Position numbers and translations under genes: made by a program
The notes under the pieces: model-generated
Databases searched by the model: none
What the model was told of the DNA's origin: nothing
The model's input: only the letters and a program-made list of their open reading frames with translations
Source: Olavius sp. associated proteobacterium Delta 1
Lineage (GTDB): Bacteria; Desulfobacterota; Desulfobacteria; Desulfobacterales; JAFDCJ01
Assembly (NCBI GenBank): GCA_902749685.1
Contig: CACVKW010000667.1
Span: 1-64,000, forward strand
Reading direction: 5' to 3'
DNA: 64,000 nucleotides
Shown: positions 33,211 through 42,083 of the stretch, one piece after another
Layout: each line of letters begins with the position of its first letter
Position numbering within the stretch: position 1 is the first letter of the stretch

Positions 33211-34461
33211 GTGATACCTTTTTTTGCTATATATAACCCCAGGTACAAATACCTTCATCAGGTGGCTACATTTACCCTGCTGATGGTGATGCCACTAATA
33301 TTTGAGGGGAACATCACCAACGTCGGTGCAGCCGAATGGGGGAAGATAAAAACACTCATTGGACCCAGGGATTCTCTATTGGTTGCCGACCCCGCCGGGC
33401 GAATAATTATTGCTAAAAATGAGCAGCAAAAACTGGTACCGGCCTCAATCCTCAAAATATTCACCTCCCTTGGGGCGCTGCATTATTTGGGATCGGACTA
33501 TCGTTATGCAACTGAGTTTTTCGTAGACCAAAATTCCAATTTAAAAATTAAAGGCTACGGCGATCCCCTGTTAATATCGGAAGTTATCAATGCAATTTCA
33601 CGCTTACTGGCAGGCCTTATCGGCAGCGCTACCGTCATTAATGACATCGTCGTCGACGACTCTTATTTTAACCGGCCGCTGACAATTCCCGGAATCAGCT
33701 CATCAACGCAACCCTATGATGCACCCAACGGAGCCCTGTGTGTGAATTTTAATACGGTTTTTTTTAAGCGCACCCAATCCGGATATGCCAGCGCTGAAGC
33801 CCAGACGCCACTGCTGCCTTATGCAGAAAACAAGATAAAATTGTTAAAACCAAAAGGCGGCAGAATAGTGCTCTCCCATGTCGAAAAGGAAAATACGATT
33901 TACGCCGGCCAACTTTTCCGATATTTCTTGACACACCATGGGGTCCGGCTGCGCGGAGCCGTGAAACCGGGTCGGGTGGATAAATCAGCGGATAAACTCA
34001 TCTACCGATATGTGTCACGTTTTAGCCTGCCCCAAATAATTGCCAAACTGCTTGAACATTCCAACAATTTCACCACCAATCAATTGCTCATTTCATGCGG
34101 CATCAAGAAATTCGGCCAGCCCGGCAACCTCGAAAAAGGCGTTGCGGCGCTGGTAAATTTTGCGGCCGATAATTTACAAATCAAAGATATGACAATTGTG
34201 GAAGGATCCGGAATATCAAGAAAAAACAGGGTTTCGGCAGACCAGATGCTGCGGGTGCTCGCCCGATTTGAACCCCATCGCGCATTGATGCGCCAGCAGG
34301 GACGGGAGTATTATAAAACCGGCACACTTTACGGCATCAACACCCGGGCCGGATACATTGCAAGCAGCAATGGCGGCTCATATCGATACGTTGTGATGAT
34401 CAATACACCGGGCAAATCAACCAAACCGGTCATGCGCAAGCTTTTGAAGTCTTTGGACTAA
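33211..34461 (+). CDS. D-alanyl-D-alanine carboxypeptidase/endopeptidase, PBP4 (DacB) family
   Basis: Serine peptidase of family S13, trimming or cutting peptidoglycan peptides in the periplasm. The start is a GTG at 33211; an N-terminal hydrophobic segment (about 17-32) acts as a signal peptide ending before AEWGKIK. Catalytic motifs are in order: SxxK as PASILK (near 76-81), SxN as EHSNNF (near 284-289), and KTG as YYKTGTLYG (near 368). At 416 aa it is slightly short and lacks a large domain-II insertion of E. coli PBP4. It follows dtd. Confidence 0.88.
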   Translation: MIPFFAIYNPRYKYLHQVATFTLLMVMPLIFEGNITNVGAAEWGKIKTLIGPRDSLLVADPAGRIIIAKNEQQKLVPASILKIFTSLGALHYLGSDYRYATEFFVDQNSNLKIKGYGDPLLISEVINAISRLLAGLIGSATVINDIVVDDSYFNRPLTIPGISSSTQPYDAPNGALCVNFNTVFFKRTQSGYASAEAQTPLLPYAENKIKLLKPKGGRIVLSHVEKENTIYAGQLFRYFLTHHGVRLRGAVKPGRVDKSADKLIYRYVSRFSLPQIIAKLLEHSNNFTTNQLLISCGIKKFGQPGNLEKGVAALVNFAADNLQIKDMTIVEGSGISRKNRVSADQMLRVLARFEPHRALMRQQGREYYKTGTLYGINTRAGYIASSNGGSYRYVVMINTPGKSTKPVMRKLLKSLD

Positions 34462-34530
34462 TGTTAGGGAATGACGATTGATGAATGTCGCATATCGAAG
34501 GAGGGAATTCTTCTCAATCGACAATTCATT

Positions 34531-35301
34531 CTACCCCGAAGTTATGCTGGCGTAAGCACTGTGATTGTGGATGGATTCGAAATTTTCCGCACTCACGGTA
34601 AACCAGGTAATGTTATCATCGTCGTTTAGCTTTTTGGCCACATCACGCACGATATCTTCGACGAATTTGGGATTGCCGAAGGCTTTTTCCGTAACCCGTT
34701 TTTCATCAACCCGCTTTAAAACAGAGAAAACATCACAGGAAGCCGATGTTTCCACCAGTCCGATCATGTCTTCCATCCAGATAAATTTTTTAAACCGGGT
34801 CGCCAGTCGCACTTCGCCGCGCTGGTTGTGGGCACCGATGTCGCTGATTTCCATCGAACACGGGCATACCGAGGAAATGGGTACAACAACTTCTGAAACC
34901 AGATCTACTTTTCCCATGGGGTCACTGGTGCCAATAATGCTGCAGGTGTAGTCCATCAGTCCAGGAGACGTGCTGACCGGGGCTTTTTTTTCGATAAAAT
35001 AGGGGAAGGTCATCTCAAGGTGTGCCGAAGCCGCATTTAAGTGCCGTTTCATATTTTCGAGGATCGCTGAAAATTTCTCCAGGGAGACATCCGGGCGCAG
35101 CAGATGCAGGAGTTCAACAAAACGGCTCATATGTGTGCCCTTGTTACCGTGGGGTAGATCGACATACATATTGATCGCGGCAATGGTATGCTGAAAACCG
35201 TCGCGGCGGTCTTTAACGGTGATCGGATAGCGAAGATTTTTGATCCCGACCTTATCGATCGGGATATTCCGGTAATCGGGTTGGCTCTGGACATCTTTCA
35301 T
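34531..35301 (-). CDS. folE2: GTP cyclohydrolase FolE2 (GCYH-IB)
   Basis: Type IB GTP cyclohydrolase, converting GTP to dihydroneopterin triphosphate for folate (and possibly queuosine) synthesis. Family marks: VGIKNLRYPITV near the start, NKGTHMSRFVELLH, CPCSMEISDIGAHNQRG with the conserved metal-site cysteine (SSVCPCS), and a C-terminal ENFESIHNHSAYA. Its metal is less zinc-dependent than that of FolE. It is 9 nt downstream of the ttcA-like gene, in one unit with rpoZ. Confidence 0.95.
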   Translation of the reverse strand: MKDVQSQPDYRNIPIDKVGIKNLRYPITVKDRRDGFQHTIAAINMYVDLPHGNKGTHMSRFVELLHLLRPDVSLEKFSAILENMKRHLNAASAHLEMTFPYFIEKKAPVSTSPGLMDYTCSIIGTSDPMGKVDLVSEVVVPISSVCPCSMEISDIGAHNQRGEVRLATRFKKFIWMEDMIGLVETSASCDVFSVLKRVDEKRVTEKAFGNPKFVEDIVRDVAKKLNDDDNITWFTVSAENFESIHNHSAYASITSG

Positions 35302-35309
35302 AGGATTTT

Positions 35310-36041
35310 TTACTTCAAAAGGTATTCCGGTCTAGCATGACTCATGGACCGGAAAATATTTCCCTTGATTTTTTTATTGCTGCGATAAAGCTGTTTCAGA
35401 ATCAGCTTTATTTCGCGGCGTTTTGATGTTGCAGCGGTCGGGCAGGGATTTATAAAATCCGGATAACGCTGGTTTCTTGCAAATCGTCTGATCAAATCCT
35501 CATCAGCAAATGCCAGGGGTCTGATCAGGGTAAATTTTCCCTGAAAGAAAGTCTGGACCGGCAACATCGTGCTGATTTCACCAGCATAGCAAATGTTCAT
35601 GAACAATGTCTCGATGATGTCATCTTTGTTATGGCCCAGTGCCAATTTGTTGCATCCGAGTTCTTCGGCAATTTCAAAGAGCCTTTTACGACGAAGCCTG
35701 GAACATAAGAAGCATGGATTTTCACGGTTATCCGGGCTATGCCCCAAGAGCCCGTAGTCAGTGTATTCCACTCTTAGCGGAAAACCCATTCTCTCACAAT
35801 AAATTTCGAGTGGTTCAGCGAAACTGCCCTCAAATCCCGGATCGATAAAAACAGCAAAGAGTTCGTACTTGATCGGGATCCGTGTCAGGCGCTCCAACAG
35901 CATCTGCATCAGAGTCAGGCTGTCCGCCCCGCCTGAAACTCCGACAACGATCCGATCGCCGTCAGATATCATCTGATAATGATGCAAAGCCTTGCCCATG
36001 GATCGGTTCAACGCTTTGTATGTATTACCTTTAAATGGCAA
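35310..36041 (-). CDS. TtcA-family tRNA thiolation ATPase (PP-loop)
   Basis: ATP pyrophosphatase of the TtcA/TtuA group, which thiolates a tRNA base with the help of an Fe-S cluster. The PP-loop VGVSGGADSLTL is near residues 34-45. The CFLC pair (NPCFLCSRLRRK) near 114-120 and a further C-terminal cysteine (INPCPTAATSKRREIK) could be cluster ligands. LALGHNKDDIIET is a family signature. TtcA makes 2-thiocytidine at position 32 in enterobacteria; the exact target here is unproven. It lies between rpoZ and folE2. Confidence 0.88.
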   Translation of the reverse strand: MPFKGNTYKALNRSMGKALHHYQMISDGDRIVVGVSGGADSLTLMQMLLERLTRIPIKYELFAVFIDPGFEGSFAEPLEIYCERMGFPLRVEYTDYGLLGHSPDNRENPCFLCSRLRRKRLFEIAEELGCNKLALGHNKDDIIETLFMNICYAGEISTMLPVQTFFQGKFTLIRPLAFADEDLIRRFARNQRYPDFINPCPTAATSKRREIKLILKQLYRSNKKIKGNIFRSMSHARPEYLLK

Positions 36042-36051
36042 AAATCAGAAT

Positions 36052-36258
36052 TTACTCTTCGTCTGAAGCCACCGCTGTGGATGCGACTTTTCCTGCAGCA
36101 ACCTCTCTTAATGAAACCACAATATCTTCGTTTTTTGGTGAGCTTACCAAATAATCGGATCCTTCGCGAATCTGTCTTACCCGCCTGGCGACCATGTTAA
36201 CCAGCTTAAATCGATTATCTACTTTTCTCAGACAATCTTCAATCGTAATACGTGCCAC
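36052..36258 (-). CDS. rpoZ: RNA polymerase omega subunit
   Basis: 68-aa omega subunit that helps assemble the beta-prime subunit. It begins MARITIEDCLRKVDNRFKLV, followed by ARRVRQI and VSLREVAAGKV, the conserved core. It is first of an rpoZ-ttcA-folE2 run with gaps of about 10 nt. Confidence 0.95.
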   Translation of the reverse strand: MARITIEDCLRKVDNRFKLVNMVARRVRQIREGSDYLVSSPKNEDIVVSLREVAAGKVASTAVASDEE

Positions 36259-36340
36259 AGAAAACCTCCATGTATAGTGTAATATTATATTTTATTGATC
36301 AACGGGTCAGTGTTTATTCATTGACCGGAGTTACATGTAC

Positions 36341-36540
36341 TAGGTCCAACGGTTCAGGGTTCAGGGTTGAAGGATATTTTCCATCACTATTCTCATATCA
36401 GTTTTTCTACCAATCGCATTTTTCCCTTCCGGACGAAAGACAAAAGGTCTGGCCTTGAACGTAACCTTGCAATTGTTATTCGTTTAACGCTTTGCCTTTG
36501 AACTCTGAGACTCTGAACCTTTGAACCCTGAACCTCGGAA
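36341..36540. repeat. Inverted GGTTCAGGGTTC repeat pair flanking about 130 nt
   Basis: The left arm (36346-36368) reads GGTTCAGGGTTCAGGGTT. The right arm (36494-36540) reads TCTGAACCTTTGAACCCTG and on, the reverse complement type. The enclosed sequence has no ORF with any support. The pair fills the gap between rpoZ and greA and resembles a small non-coding element with terminal inverted repeats. Confidence 0.5.
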
Positions 36541-36548
36541 CGGCTAAC

Positions 36549-37016
36549 CTACAGAATTTCCACCAATTCGTACACCCGCTTACCGCCGGGAACCTGAAAT
36601 GTCAGTTCGTCTCCCGGCTTTTTCCCCACGATGGCCTGGCCAAGAGGAGAGGATACGGAAATACGCCCTTTTTCAATATCGGACTCATCAGGCCCGACCA
36701 GCTGATATTCAACGTCTTCGCCTGTATCGATATTTTCAAGCAATACTTTACTGCCGAACACAGCCTTATCTTTGCTCAGGTTGTCCGGCACAATGATGTC
36801 GGCATTGGCCAGTTTGTATTGTAACTCACTGATACGCCCTTCGATAAACCCCTGACGATCCTTGGCAGCTGCAAACTCTGCATTTTCACTGAGATCGCCA
36901 TGGGCGCGGGCTTCCTCGATGGCTTTAATATTTTCAGGCCGTTCAACTCTTTTCAAGTTTTCCAGCTCTTTTTTCAGAGCCTCATAGCCTTCTTTGGTTA
37001 CCGGAATTCTTTCCAA
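36549..37016 (-). CDS. greA: Transcript cleavage factor GreA
   Basis: Rescues back-tracked RNA polymerase by stimulating transcript cleavage. The N-terminal coiled coil with the acidic tip is intact (ARAHGDLSENAEFAAAKDRQ, tip residues Asp and Glu). The C-terminal FKBP-like domain (ISVSSPLGQAIVGKKPGDE) is also intact. Length of 155 aa is normal. Confidence 0.96.
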   Translation of the reverse strand: MERIPVTKEGYEALKKELENLKRVERPENIKAIEEARAHGDLSENAEFAAAKDRQGFIEGRISELQYKLANADIIVPDNLSKDKAVFGSKVLLENIDTGEDVEYQLVGPDESDIEKGRISVSSPLGQAIVGKKPGDELTFQVPGGKRVYELVEIL

Positions 37017-37033
37017 GATGTTACTCCTTGTCC

Positions 37034-37051
37034 GGATCCGCCTGAGGCGGA
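37034..37051. repeat. Palindromic repeat GGATCCGCCTSRGGCGGA, copy 2
   Basis: GGATCCGCCTGAGGCGGA, with arms TCCGCC/GGCGGA around TGA, lies between greA and asd. It matches 6305-6322 at 16 of 18 positions. Confidence 0.5.
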
Positions 37052-37071
37052 GAAATGATTATTGAAAATTC

Positions 37072-38094
37072 TTATAGATAGTTGTCTGCCAGAACCCGCG
37101 CGATCTGTACCGCATTGGTTGCCGCACCCTTGCGAATATTGTCGGCAACAATCCACATGTTGATTCCATTGGCGATGGAGTCGTCATCTCGAATTCGGCC
37201 CACCAGCGTCAAATCTTGACCGGCGGCTTCCGTTGCAAGCGGGTAAAGGTTATTTTCCGGATCATCGACCACTTTAATCCCCGGAGTATTTTCAAGAAGC
37301 GATCTAACTTCCTGGGCCGAGATAGGATCTTTTGTCTCCACATTAACGGATTCGGAATGACTGTGGAAAACCGGAACCCGCACCGTGGTGGCTGTCACAC
37401 CAATGGTGTCATCTTCTAATATTTTGCGGGTTTCATTGACCATCTTGATCTCTTCTTTGGTATAGCCGTTTGGCATGAAGGTATCAATGTGGGGCAAACA
37501 ATTGAAGGCAATACGGTGCGGGTAGACCTTATTTTCACAGTTCAAAAAGTTTATTAGGGCCCGCGTCTGATCGAAGAGCTCGTCAATGGCTTTTTTACCG
37601 GTGCCGGATACCGCCTGATAGGTAGATACCACAACCCGTTGGATTCCGTATTTTTTGTGTATCGGATTCAGGGCAACCACCAGCTGAATGGTTGAACAAT
37701 TGGGATTGGCAATTATTCCTTTTTTCGTATACTGCGCGATGGCATGCGGATTTACCTCCGGGACCACCAGTGGAACATCCGGATCCATCCGCCAGGCGCT
37801 GGAATTGTCCACAACCACACAACCGTCATTGGCCGCGTGCGGAGCATATCTCTCACTGGTGCCGCCACCGGCTGAAAAAAGGGCGATATCCATGCCTTTA
37901 AACGAATTTTCTTTCAATTCTTCAACTGCGAACAAATCACCCTTAAATCGCAGCTTTCGCCCCACCGAACGAGCGGAAGCCAGCAACTTAATGGACTGAA
38001 CCGGAAAATCGGCTTCCTCCAGGCAGCTGATCATCTGATTGCCGACAGCTCCGGTTGCGCCGGCCACAGCAACATTTATTTTTTTTCCAGGCAT
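37072..38094 (-). CDS. asd: Aspartate-semialdehyde dehydrogenase
   Basis: Reduces aspartyl phosphate to aspartate semialdehyde, the branch point to lysine/diaminopimelate, threonine and methionine. I start at the ATG at 38092-38094 (MPGKKINVAVAGATGAVG), ten nt after AAGGGGGA; the in-frame TTG at 38103 is too close to that site. The NADP loop VAGATGAVG, NSSAWR and the catalytic cysteine in NPNCSTIQ are present, as is the later HSHSESVNVE region. 340 aa is normal. The downstream enzymes Hom and ThrH lie at 54.8-57 kb. Confidence 0.95.
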   Translation of the reverse strand: MPGKKINVAVAGATGAVGNQMISCLEEADFPVQSIKLLASARSVGRKLRFKGDLFAVEELKENSFKGMDIALFSAGGGTSERYAPHAANDGCVVVDNSSAWRMDPDVPLVVPEVNPHAIAQYTKKGIIANPNCSTIQLVVALNPIHKKYGIQRVVVSTYQAVSGTGKKAIDELFDQTRALINFLNCENKVYPHRIAFNCLPHIDTFMPNGYTKEEIKMVNETRKILEDDTIGVTATTVRVPVFHSHSESVNVETKDPISAQEVRSLLENTPGIKVVDDPENNLYPLATEAAGQDLTLVGRIRDDDSIANGINMWIVADNIRKGAATNAVQIARVLADNYL

Positions 38095-38171
38095 GTTGTT
38101 CAATCCCCCTTATTAAATTATTGAAACCAGCGAATCTATTGGTCTGAAATCGAAGCCGGGCAAGCCGGTAA

Positions 38172-38230
38172 AATTGAATATTGAAAATTTTCTATTGAAT
38201 TATTCAATCTTCAATCGAAAATATTCAATC
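38172..38230. repeat. TTGAATATTGAAAATTT stutter with inverted arm
   Basis: The left arm TTGAATATTGAAAATTTTC and right arm TCGAAAATATTCAA form an inverted pair around TTGAATTATTCAATCTTCAA. Related TTGAATATT units occur near 20270 and 32543. It lies between psd and asd. Confidence 0.4.
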
Positions 38231-38899
38231 ACCTAGCTTCCCCAGCATCGAGGCACCCGCATGAACTTTATCGCCCACCGCCACTTTGAGGTTGATTTCC
38301 GTCGGTAGATAGACATCGAGCCGTGAACCAAAACAAATAAGCCCAAACCGTTGTCCTCGAATCACCCGATCCCCGGCTTGAATTTTACAGATAATTCTTC
38401 TGGCAATCAGTCCGGCTATTTGAACCACACATAGTGATTTTCCGTTCTCCATCTCAATCAAGACAGCATTGTGTTCGTTTTCCAGAGAGGCTTTATCAAG
38501 GTTCGCTGAAAAGAACTTACCCGGGTAATAGCGTATTTCTTTTACCAGGCCATTGAAAGGCACCCGGTTGACATGAACATTGAACAGCGACATAAAAATG
38601 CTGATTTTCATCGCCGGCCCCGCATCGTAAGGGCTATTTTCCACGACGCCGGCTGCAATAACCTTCCCGTCTGCCGGGGACACTAAAACTCCCGCTTGAT
38701 CAGGAATTAAACGATCCGGGTCTCTAAAAAAACCGCAGATGGCAAACGTTGTCACCAGACTTATCAGGGCCAGGGTGGTCAGACCCAGTATTGCCAGGAC
38801 CGCAGTTGCGAATGCCGCAGCGAATATAAACGGGTAGCCGGCACTGGCCACAGGAAACGCTGTTGGGCTCGGTGCCTCGCGCCTGGTAAATTTTTCCAT
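38225..38899 (-). CDS. Phosphatidylserine decarboxylase, short (membrane) type
   Basis: Makes phosphatidylethanolamine from phosphatidylserine using a pyruvoyl cofactor formed by self-cleavage. The 224-aa short form has two hydrophobic helices near 20-62 and the SPADGKVIA motif near 95. VHVNRVPFNG follows near 133, with the cleavage site in LICFGSRLDVYLP, where Gly-Ser is the expected break. No pssA is adjacent in the window. It is probably transcribed alone or with asd downstream. Confidence 0.93.
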   Translation of the reverse strand: MEKFTRREAPSPTAFPVASAGYPFIFAAAFATAVLAILGLTTLALISLVTTFAICGFFRDPDRLIPDQAGVLVSPADGKVIAAGVVENSPYDAGPAMKISIFMSLFNVHVNRVPFNGLVKEIRYYPGKFFSANLDKASLENEHNAVLIEMENGKSLCVVQIAGLIARRIICKIQAGDRVIRGQRFGLICFGSRLDVYLPTEINLKVAVGDKVHAGASMLGKLGD

Positions 38900-39008
38900 T
38901 TAATTAGAGTTAGTTGGATATAAAGTTGAAATAATTGTTAACTGAAATACCAGAATTAGGTTAAATTTTTATGTCTAACAGTTATACTTATTATTGTCAA
39001 GGATAAGC

Positions 39009-39710
39009 TTAGAATTTCAAGGTATTACCCATTCTAATTTTAAGCTCGGCATCTGATTTTCGAATATAATGCGGTACCAATAAATGAACATTGTCGGTTT
39101 CCTGCCGTTTAAACCGGGGCAAGCTTAACCGGGCAACCGCTGCAGCCTGGATGGTGTGCTGGTTTTCGGCAACGAAATGAGCCAAACCCCTCAGTTCGGT
39201 CGATATTAGATCTTGATAGAGTATCGCGCCATTGCCGATAAATACACAGGGCTCTCGGATTCCCCGGACAGCTTCGGCAGCTGCTGCGACTCGCTCCGGG
39301 CTTTCTTTTTCCAATTTCCCATTTTTACAGCGGTAGTGGCAAAAATACACCTCTTGCTTGCGGGCATCCAAGACCGGGCAAATCAGATAAGGTTTTTGTA
39401 GGCACTGAAAGGCAAGCGTTTCAAGGCTCGATACACCAACCACCGGTTTATTCAGGGAAAAGGCCAACCCCTTGACTGAGGTGATTCCGATTCGCAACCC
39501 GGTAAAGGACCCGGGGCCGATCGAAACTGCAAACCCATCCAGTTGGGTAATTTTCAAACCCGTCTCTCCAAGGACGGTATCGATGATATTCAGCAACTGC
39601 CGGGAGTGAGTCTGGTCGATAACCGAGGTCGATTCAGCCAGCAATGAATCCTCGTCAATCACCGCAACACTGCAACTTTTAGTGGCTGTATCCACAGCTA
39701 ATATTTTCAT
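39009..39710 (-). CDS. tsaB: TsaB, t6A tRNA modification partner
   Basis: Non-catalytic ASKHA-fold paralogue of TsaD that scaffolds threonylcarbamoyladenosine (t6A37) formation. MKILAVDTATKSCSVAV, the SIGPGSFTGLRIG phosphate-type loop and VVGVSSLETLA are diagnostic. At 233 aa it has usual length. The ATG directly abuts the lon stop, so it is likely translated from the lon transcript. Its partner tsaD is at 52.4 kb. Confidence 0.94.
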   Translation of the reverse strand: MKILAVDTATKSCSVAVIDEDSLLAESTSVIDQTHSRQLLNIIDTVLGETGLKITQLDGFAVSIGPGSFTGLRIGITSVKGLAFSLNKPVVGVSSLETLAFQCLQKPYLICPVLDARKQEVYFCHYRCKNGKLEKESPERVAAAAEAVRGIREPCVFIGNGAILYQDLISTELRGLAHFVAENQHTIQAAAVARLSLPRFKRQETDNVHLLVPHYIRKSDAELKIRMGNTLKF

Positions 39711-41141
39711 CTAATCAACAATTGATTTTTCCAGCACCTGTTCCATATGCTGCACCGGGATAAATTTTATTTTACGCCTTACGATGGGCGGTATCTCTGT
39801 CAGATCTTTTTTATTTTTCTCGGGGATGATGATCTTTCGAATTCCGGCTCGCAGTGCGCCCAACGATTTTTCTTTCAACCCCCCAATGGGCAGCACCCTG
39901 CCCCGCAGCGTAATCTCACCGGTCATGGCAACGTCGTTGCGAACGGGTCGTTCCGCCAATGCCGAGATCAGGGCCGTCGCCATGGCGGTACCGGCCGATG
40001 GCCCGTCTTTTGGAATTGCACCGGCCGGTACGTGAATATGTATGTCCAAACTATCGAAATCCTTCTTTTTGATACCGAGAGTTTTTAGATTGGCCCGGGT
40101 ATAGGTCACAGCTGCCCGGGCAGATTCCTGCATCACATCACCGAGTTGTCCGGTGACAATCAATTCACCTTTGCCACCGATCAGAGATGCTTCAACATAA
40201 AGTACTTCTCCGCCGACCTGGGTCCAGGCGAGCCCCGTGGCCAGACCGACCTGGCTATTTTCCTGATCCATTTCAGGGATGTATTTGGCAACACCCAAAA
40301 ATTGATGCAAGTTGCCCTTGCTGATCTTAAATGTCTTTTTCCGGCCCTCAGCGATTTGACGTGCCATTTTGCGACAAATGCTGCTAATCTCGCGCTCGAG
40401 GTTTCTCAGACCGGATTCCGATGTATACTCGGAAATAACCTGTCGCAATGCACCCGCACTGATAGACAGCGACCGGGATTTTAAGCCGTTTTCCTTTATC
40501 TGGCGGGGAATAAGGTGCTTGGATGCAATGATCATCTTCTCTTCCTCGGTGTACCCGGAAAGGTTGATAAGCTCCATTCGATCCAGCAGCGCTGACGGAA
40601 TGCTGTCGATTGCATTAGCGGTGAGAATAAACATCACTTTCGACAGGTCGAAAGGTAAATTGAGAAAATGATCGCTAAATTCAGAGTTCTGTTCCGGATC
40701 CAGGGCTTCCAGCAGCGCTGATGACGGGTCTCCTCGGAAATCTGAGCCCAGTTTATCAATTTCATCCATCATAAAAACGGGATTATTAGTGCCGCCTTGC
40801 TTCAGCCCCTGCAGAATGCGGCCCGGCAGGGCACCGATATAGGTGCGGCGATGCCCCCGGATCTCGGCTTCATCCCGCATACCACCTAATGAAATACGGA
40901 TAAACTTCCTTTTCATTGCCCGTGCAATCGATTGGCCCAATGACGTCTTGCCGACTCCCGGAGGTCCAACAAAGCAAAGAATTGGACCCTTCATCTTCGG
41001 ATTCAGTTTGCGGACACTTAAATATTCTAAAATGCGATTTTTTACATTGTCCAGGCCGTAATGGTCTTTGTCCAGTACTGTCTTGGCTTTTAATATATCG
41101 ATCACATCTTTAGAAGACCTGCTCCAGGGCATCTCCACCAT
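39711..41141 (-). CDS. lon: Lon protease, AAA+ and protease part (downstream of an in-frame TGA)
   Basis: This is the C-terminal 476 aa of ATP-dependent Lon. The AAA+ module has Walker A GPPGVGKT, Walker B VFMMDEIDKLG and sensor LTANAIDSIPSALLDRME. The protease domain has the catalytic serine in DGPSAGTAMATAL and the lysine in GGLKEKSLGALRAG. It is in the same frame as the upstream fragment, separated only by TGA-ACT-TAC-CTT-GAT-TGG. The two fragments plus TGA equal one full Lon of about 790 codons. Where relatives read VVRxYxDWMVxxPW, the Arg codon is TGA, so CGA to TGA is the simplest change. The ATG shown is only the first after the stop. See the finding for alternatives. Confidence 0.9.
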   Translation of the reverse strand: MVEMPWSRSSKDVIDILKAKTVLDKDHYGLDNVKNRILEYLSVRKLNPKMKGPILCFVGPPGVGKTSLGQSIARAMKRKFIRISLGGMRDEAEIRGHRRTYIGALPGRILQGLKQGGTNNPVFMMDEIDKLGSDFRGDPSSALLEALDPEQNSEFSDHFLNLPFDLSKVMFILTANAIDSIPSALLDRMELINLSGYTEEEKMIIASKHLIPRQIKENGLKSRSLSISAGALRQVISEYTSESGLRNLEREISSICRKMARQIAEGRKKTFKISKGNLHQFLGVAKYIPEMDQENSQVGLATGLAWTQVGGEVLYVEASLIGGKGELIVTGQLGDVMQESARAAVTYTRANLKTLGIKKKDFDSLDIHIHVPAGAIPKDGPSAGTAMATALISALAERPVRNDVAMTGEITLRGRVLPIGGLKEKSLGALRAGIRKIIIPEKNKKDLTEIPPIVRRKIKFIPVQHMEQVLEKSIVD

Positions 41142-41156
41142 CCAATCAAGGTAAGT

Positions 41157-42083
41157 TCAAACAACCGTGGATTCCGCGGAATCAGGATGCATTTTCTCAA
41201 GGCGCTTTAATTGTTTAGCTGCTTCCTTGTCTGCTTCCTTCGGCATTTTGGCTTGCTTAATTCTCTTTTGGTACTCGTCGTATTCCTGCTGGTTTTCATC
41301 CTGCTCGCCCAGTTCCCGGTGAATCGCCCTAACCTGCTCCCGTAGAAAGTAATCGCGCTGGCTTTTGGAAATTTCATCTTTGACTTCGGATTGAATTTTT
41401 GCTTGCATGGTTGACAGCTGGACTTCATGGGCAAGAAGGTCATTTACATTTTTCAAACGCTTGACGGGATCGATAATTTCAAGCAGCTTCTGGGAATCCT
41501 CAATTTTGAGTCTAAGATTCGATGCCACCAGGTCAGCAAGCTTGCCTGGTTCTTCGACACTTTGCAGGACGGTGATAACATCACCGGTCATTTCGCCGCG
41601 CAGAACCAAAATTTTTTCACAGTGTTCTCTGACGTTTCGCATTAAAGCTTCAACTTCGAGATCGATTTCTTCCACCGGCGTTTCTTCAATCATTTCATAC
41701 TTCACACGGTACAGTGATCGTTTGCGAGTATACTGGGTAATCTTGGCTTTGACGAACCCCTGAACGAGAATTTTAACGTTGCCATCGGGTAATTTCAGCA
41801 TTCGTAAAACGCGACTGACGGTGCCGGTACTAAATATTTCCTCGGCGTTCGGGTTTTCAATGGCCGGATCCTTCTGGGTGGCTAAAAACAAATACCCCTC
41901 TTTCGCAACAGCTTCCTGAACCGCCCGTACCGATTTCTCACGTCCCACGAAAAGCGGCAATACCATATCCGTAAAAACGACGATATCCCGCACGGGCATC
42001 AAAGGCAGAATGTCAGGGATTTCGGCATCAACATTGTCATCTTCAATTATACTGACCAAATCATCTCTATCGGCTTCAGCCAT
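41157..42083 (-). CDS. lon: Lon protease, N-terminal substrate-binding part (ends at premature TGA)
   Basis: N-terminal 308 aa of Lon. The start ATG (42081-42083) has AGGAGTGAAA upstream, which comes directly from the end of a dispersed repeat. The LON substrate-recognition domain spans about 25-215 (LPLMPVRDIVVFTDMVLPLF) and is followed by the helical neck (DYFLREQVRAIHRELGE). It stops at STVV-TGA, where an Arg codon is expected, before the AAA+ module. By itself it could not hydrolyse ATP or cleave protein. No other frame damage is seen on either side, which argues for a very recent mutation, a base-call error, or read-through. Confidence 0.9.
   Translation of the reverse strand: MAEADRDDLVSIIEDDNVDAEIPDILPLMPVRDIVVFTDMVLPLFVGREKSVRAVQEAVAKEGYLFLATQKDPAIENPNAEEIFSTGTVSRVLRMLKLPDGNVKILVQGFVKAKITQYTRKRSLYRVKYEMIEETPVEEIDLEVEALMRNVREHCEKILVLRGEMTGDVITVLQSVEEPGKLADLVASNLRLKIEDSQKLLEIIDPVKRLKNVNDLLAHEVQLSTMQAKIQSEVKDEISKSQRDYFLREQVRAIHRELGEQDENQQEYDEYQKRIKQAKMPKEADKEAAKQLKRLEKMHPDSAESTVV

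Noticed and set aside
41157-41159. TGA in lon as selenocysteine codon
   Set aside because: Relatives have arginine, not cysteine, at this place, and no SECIS-like hairpin is evident just downstream.
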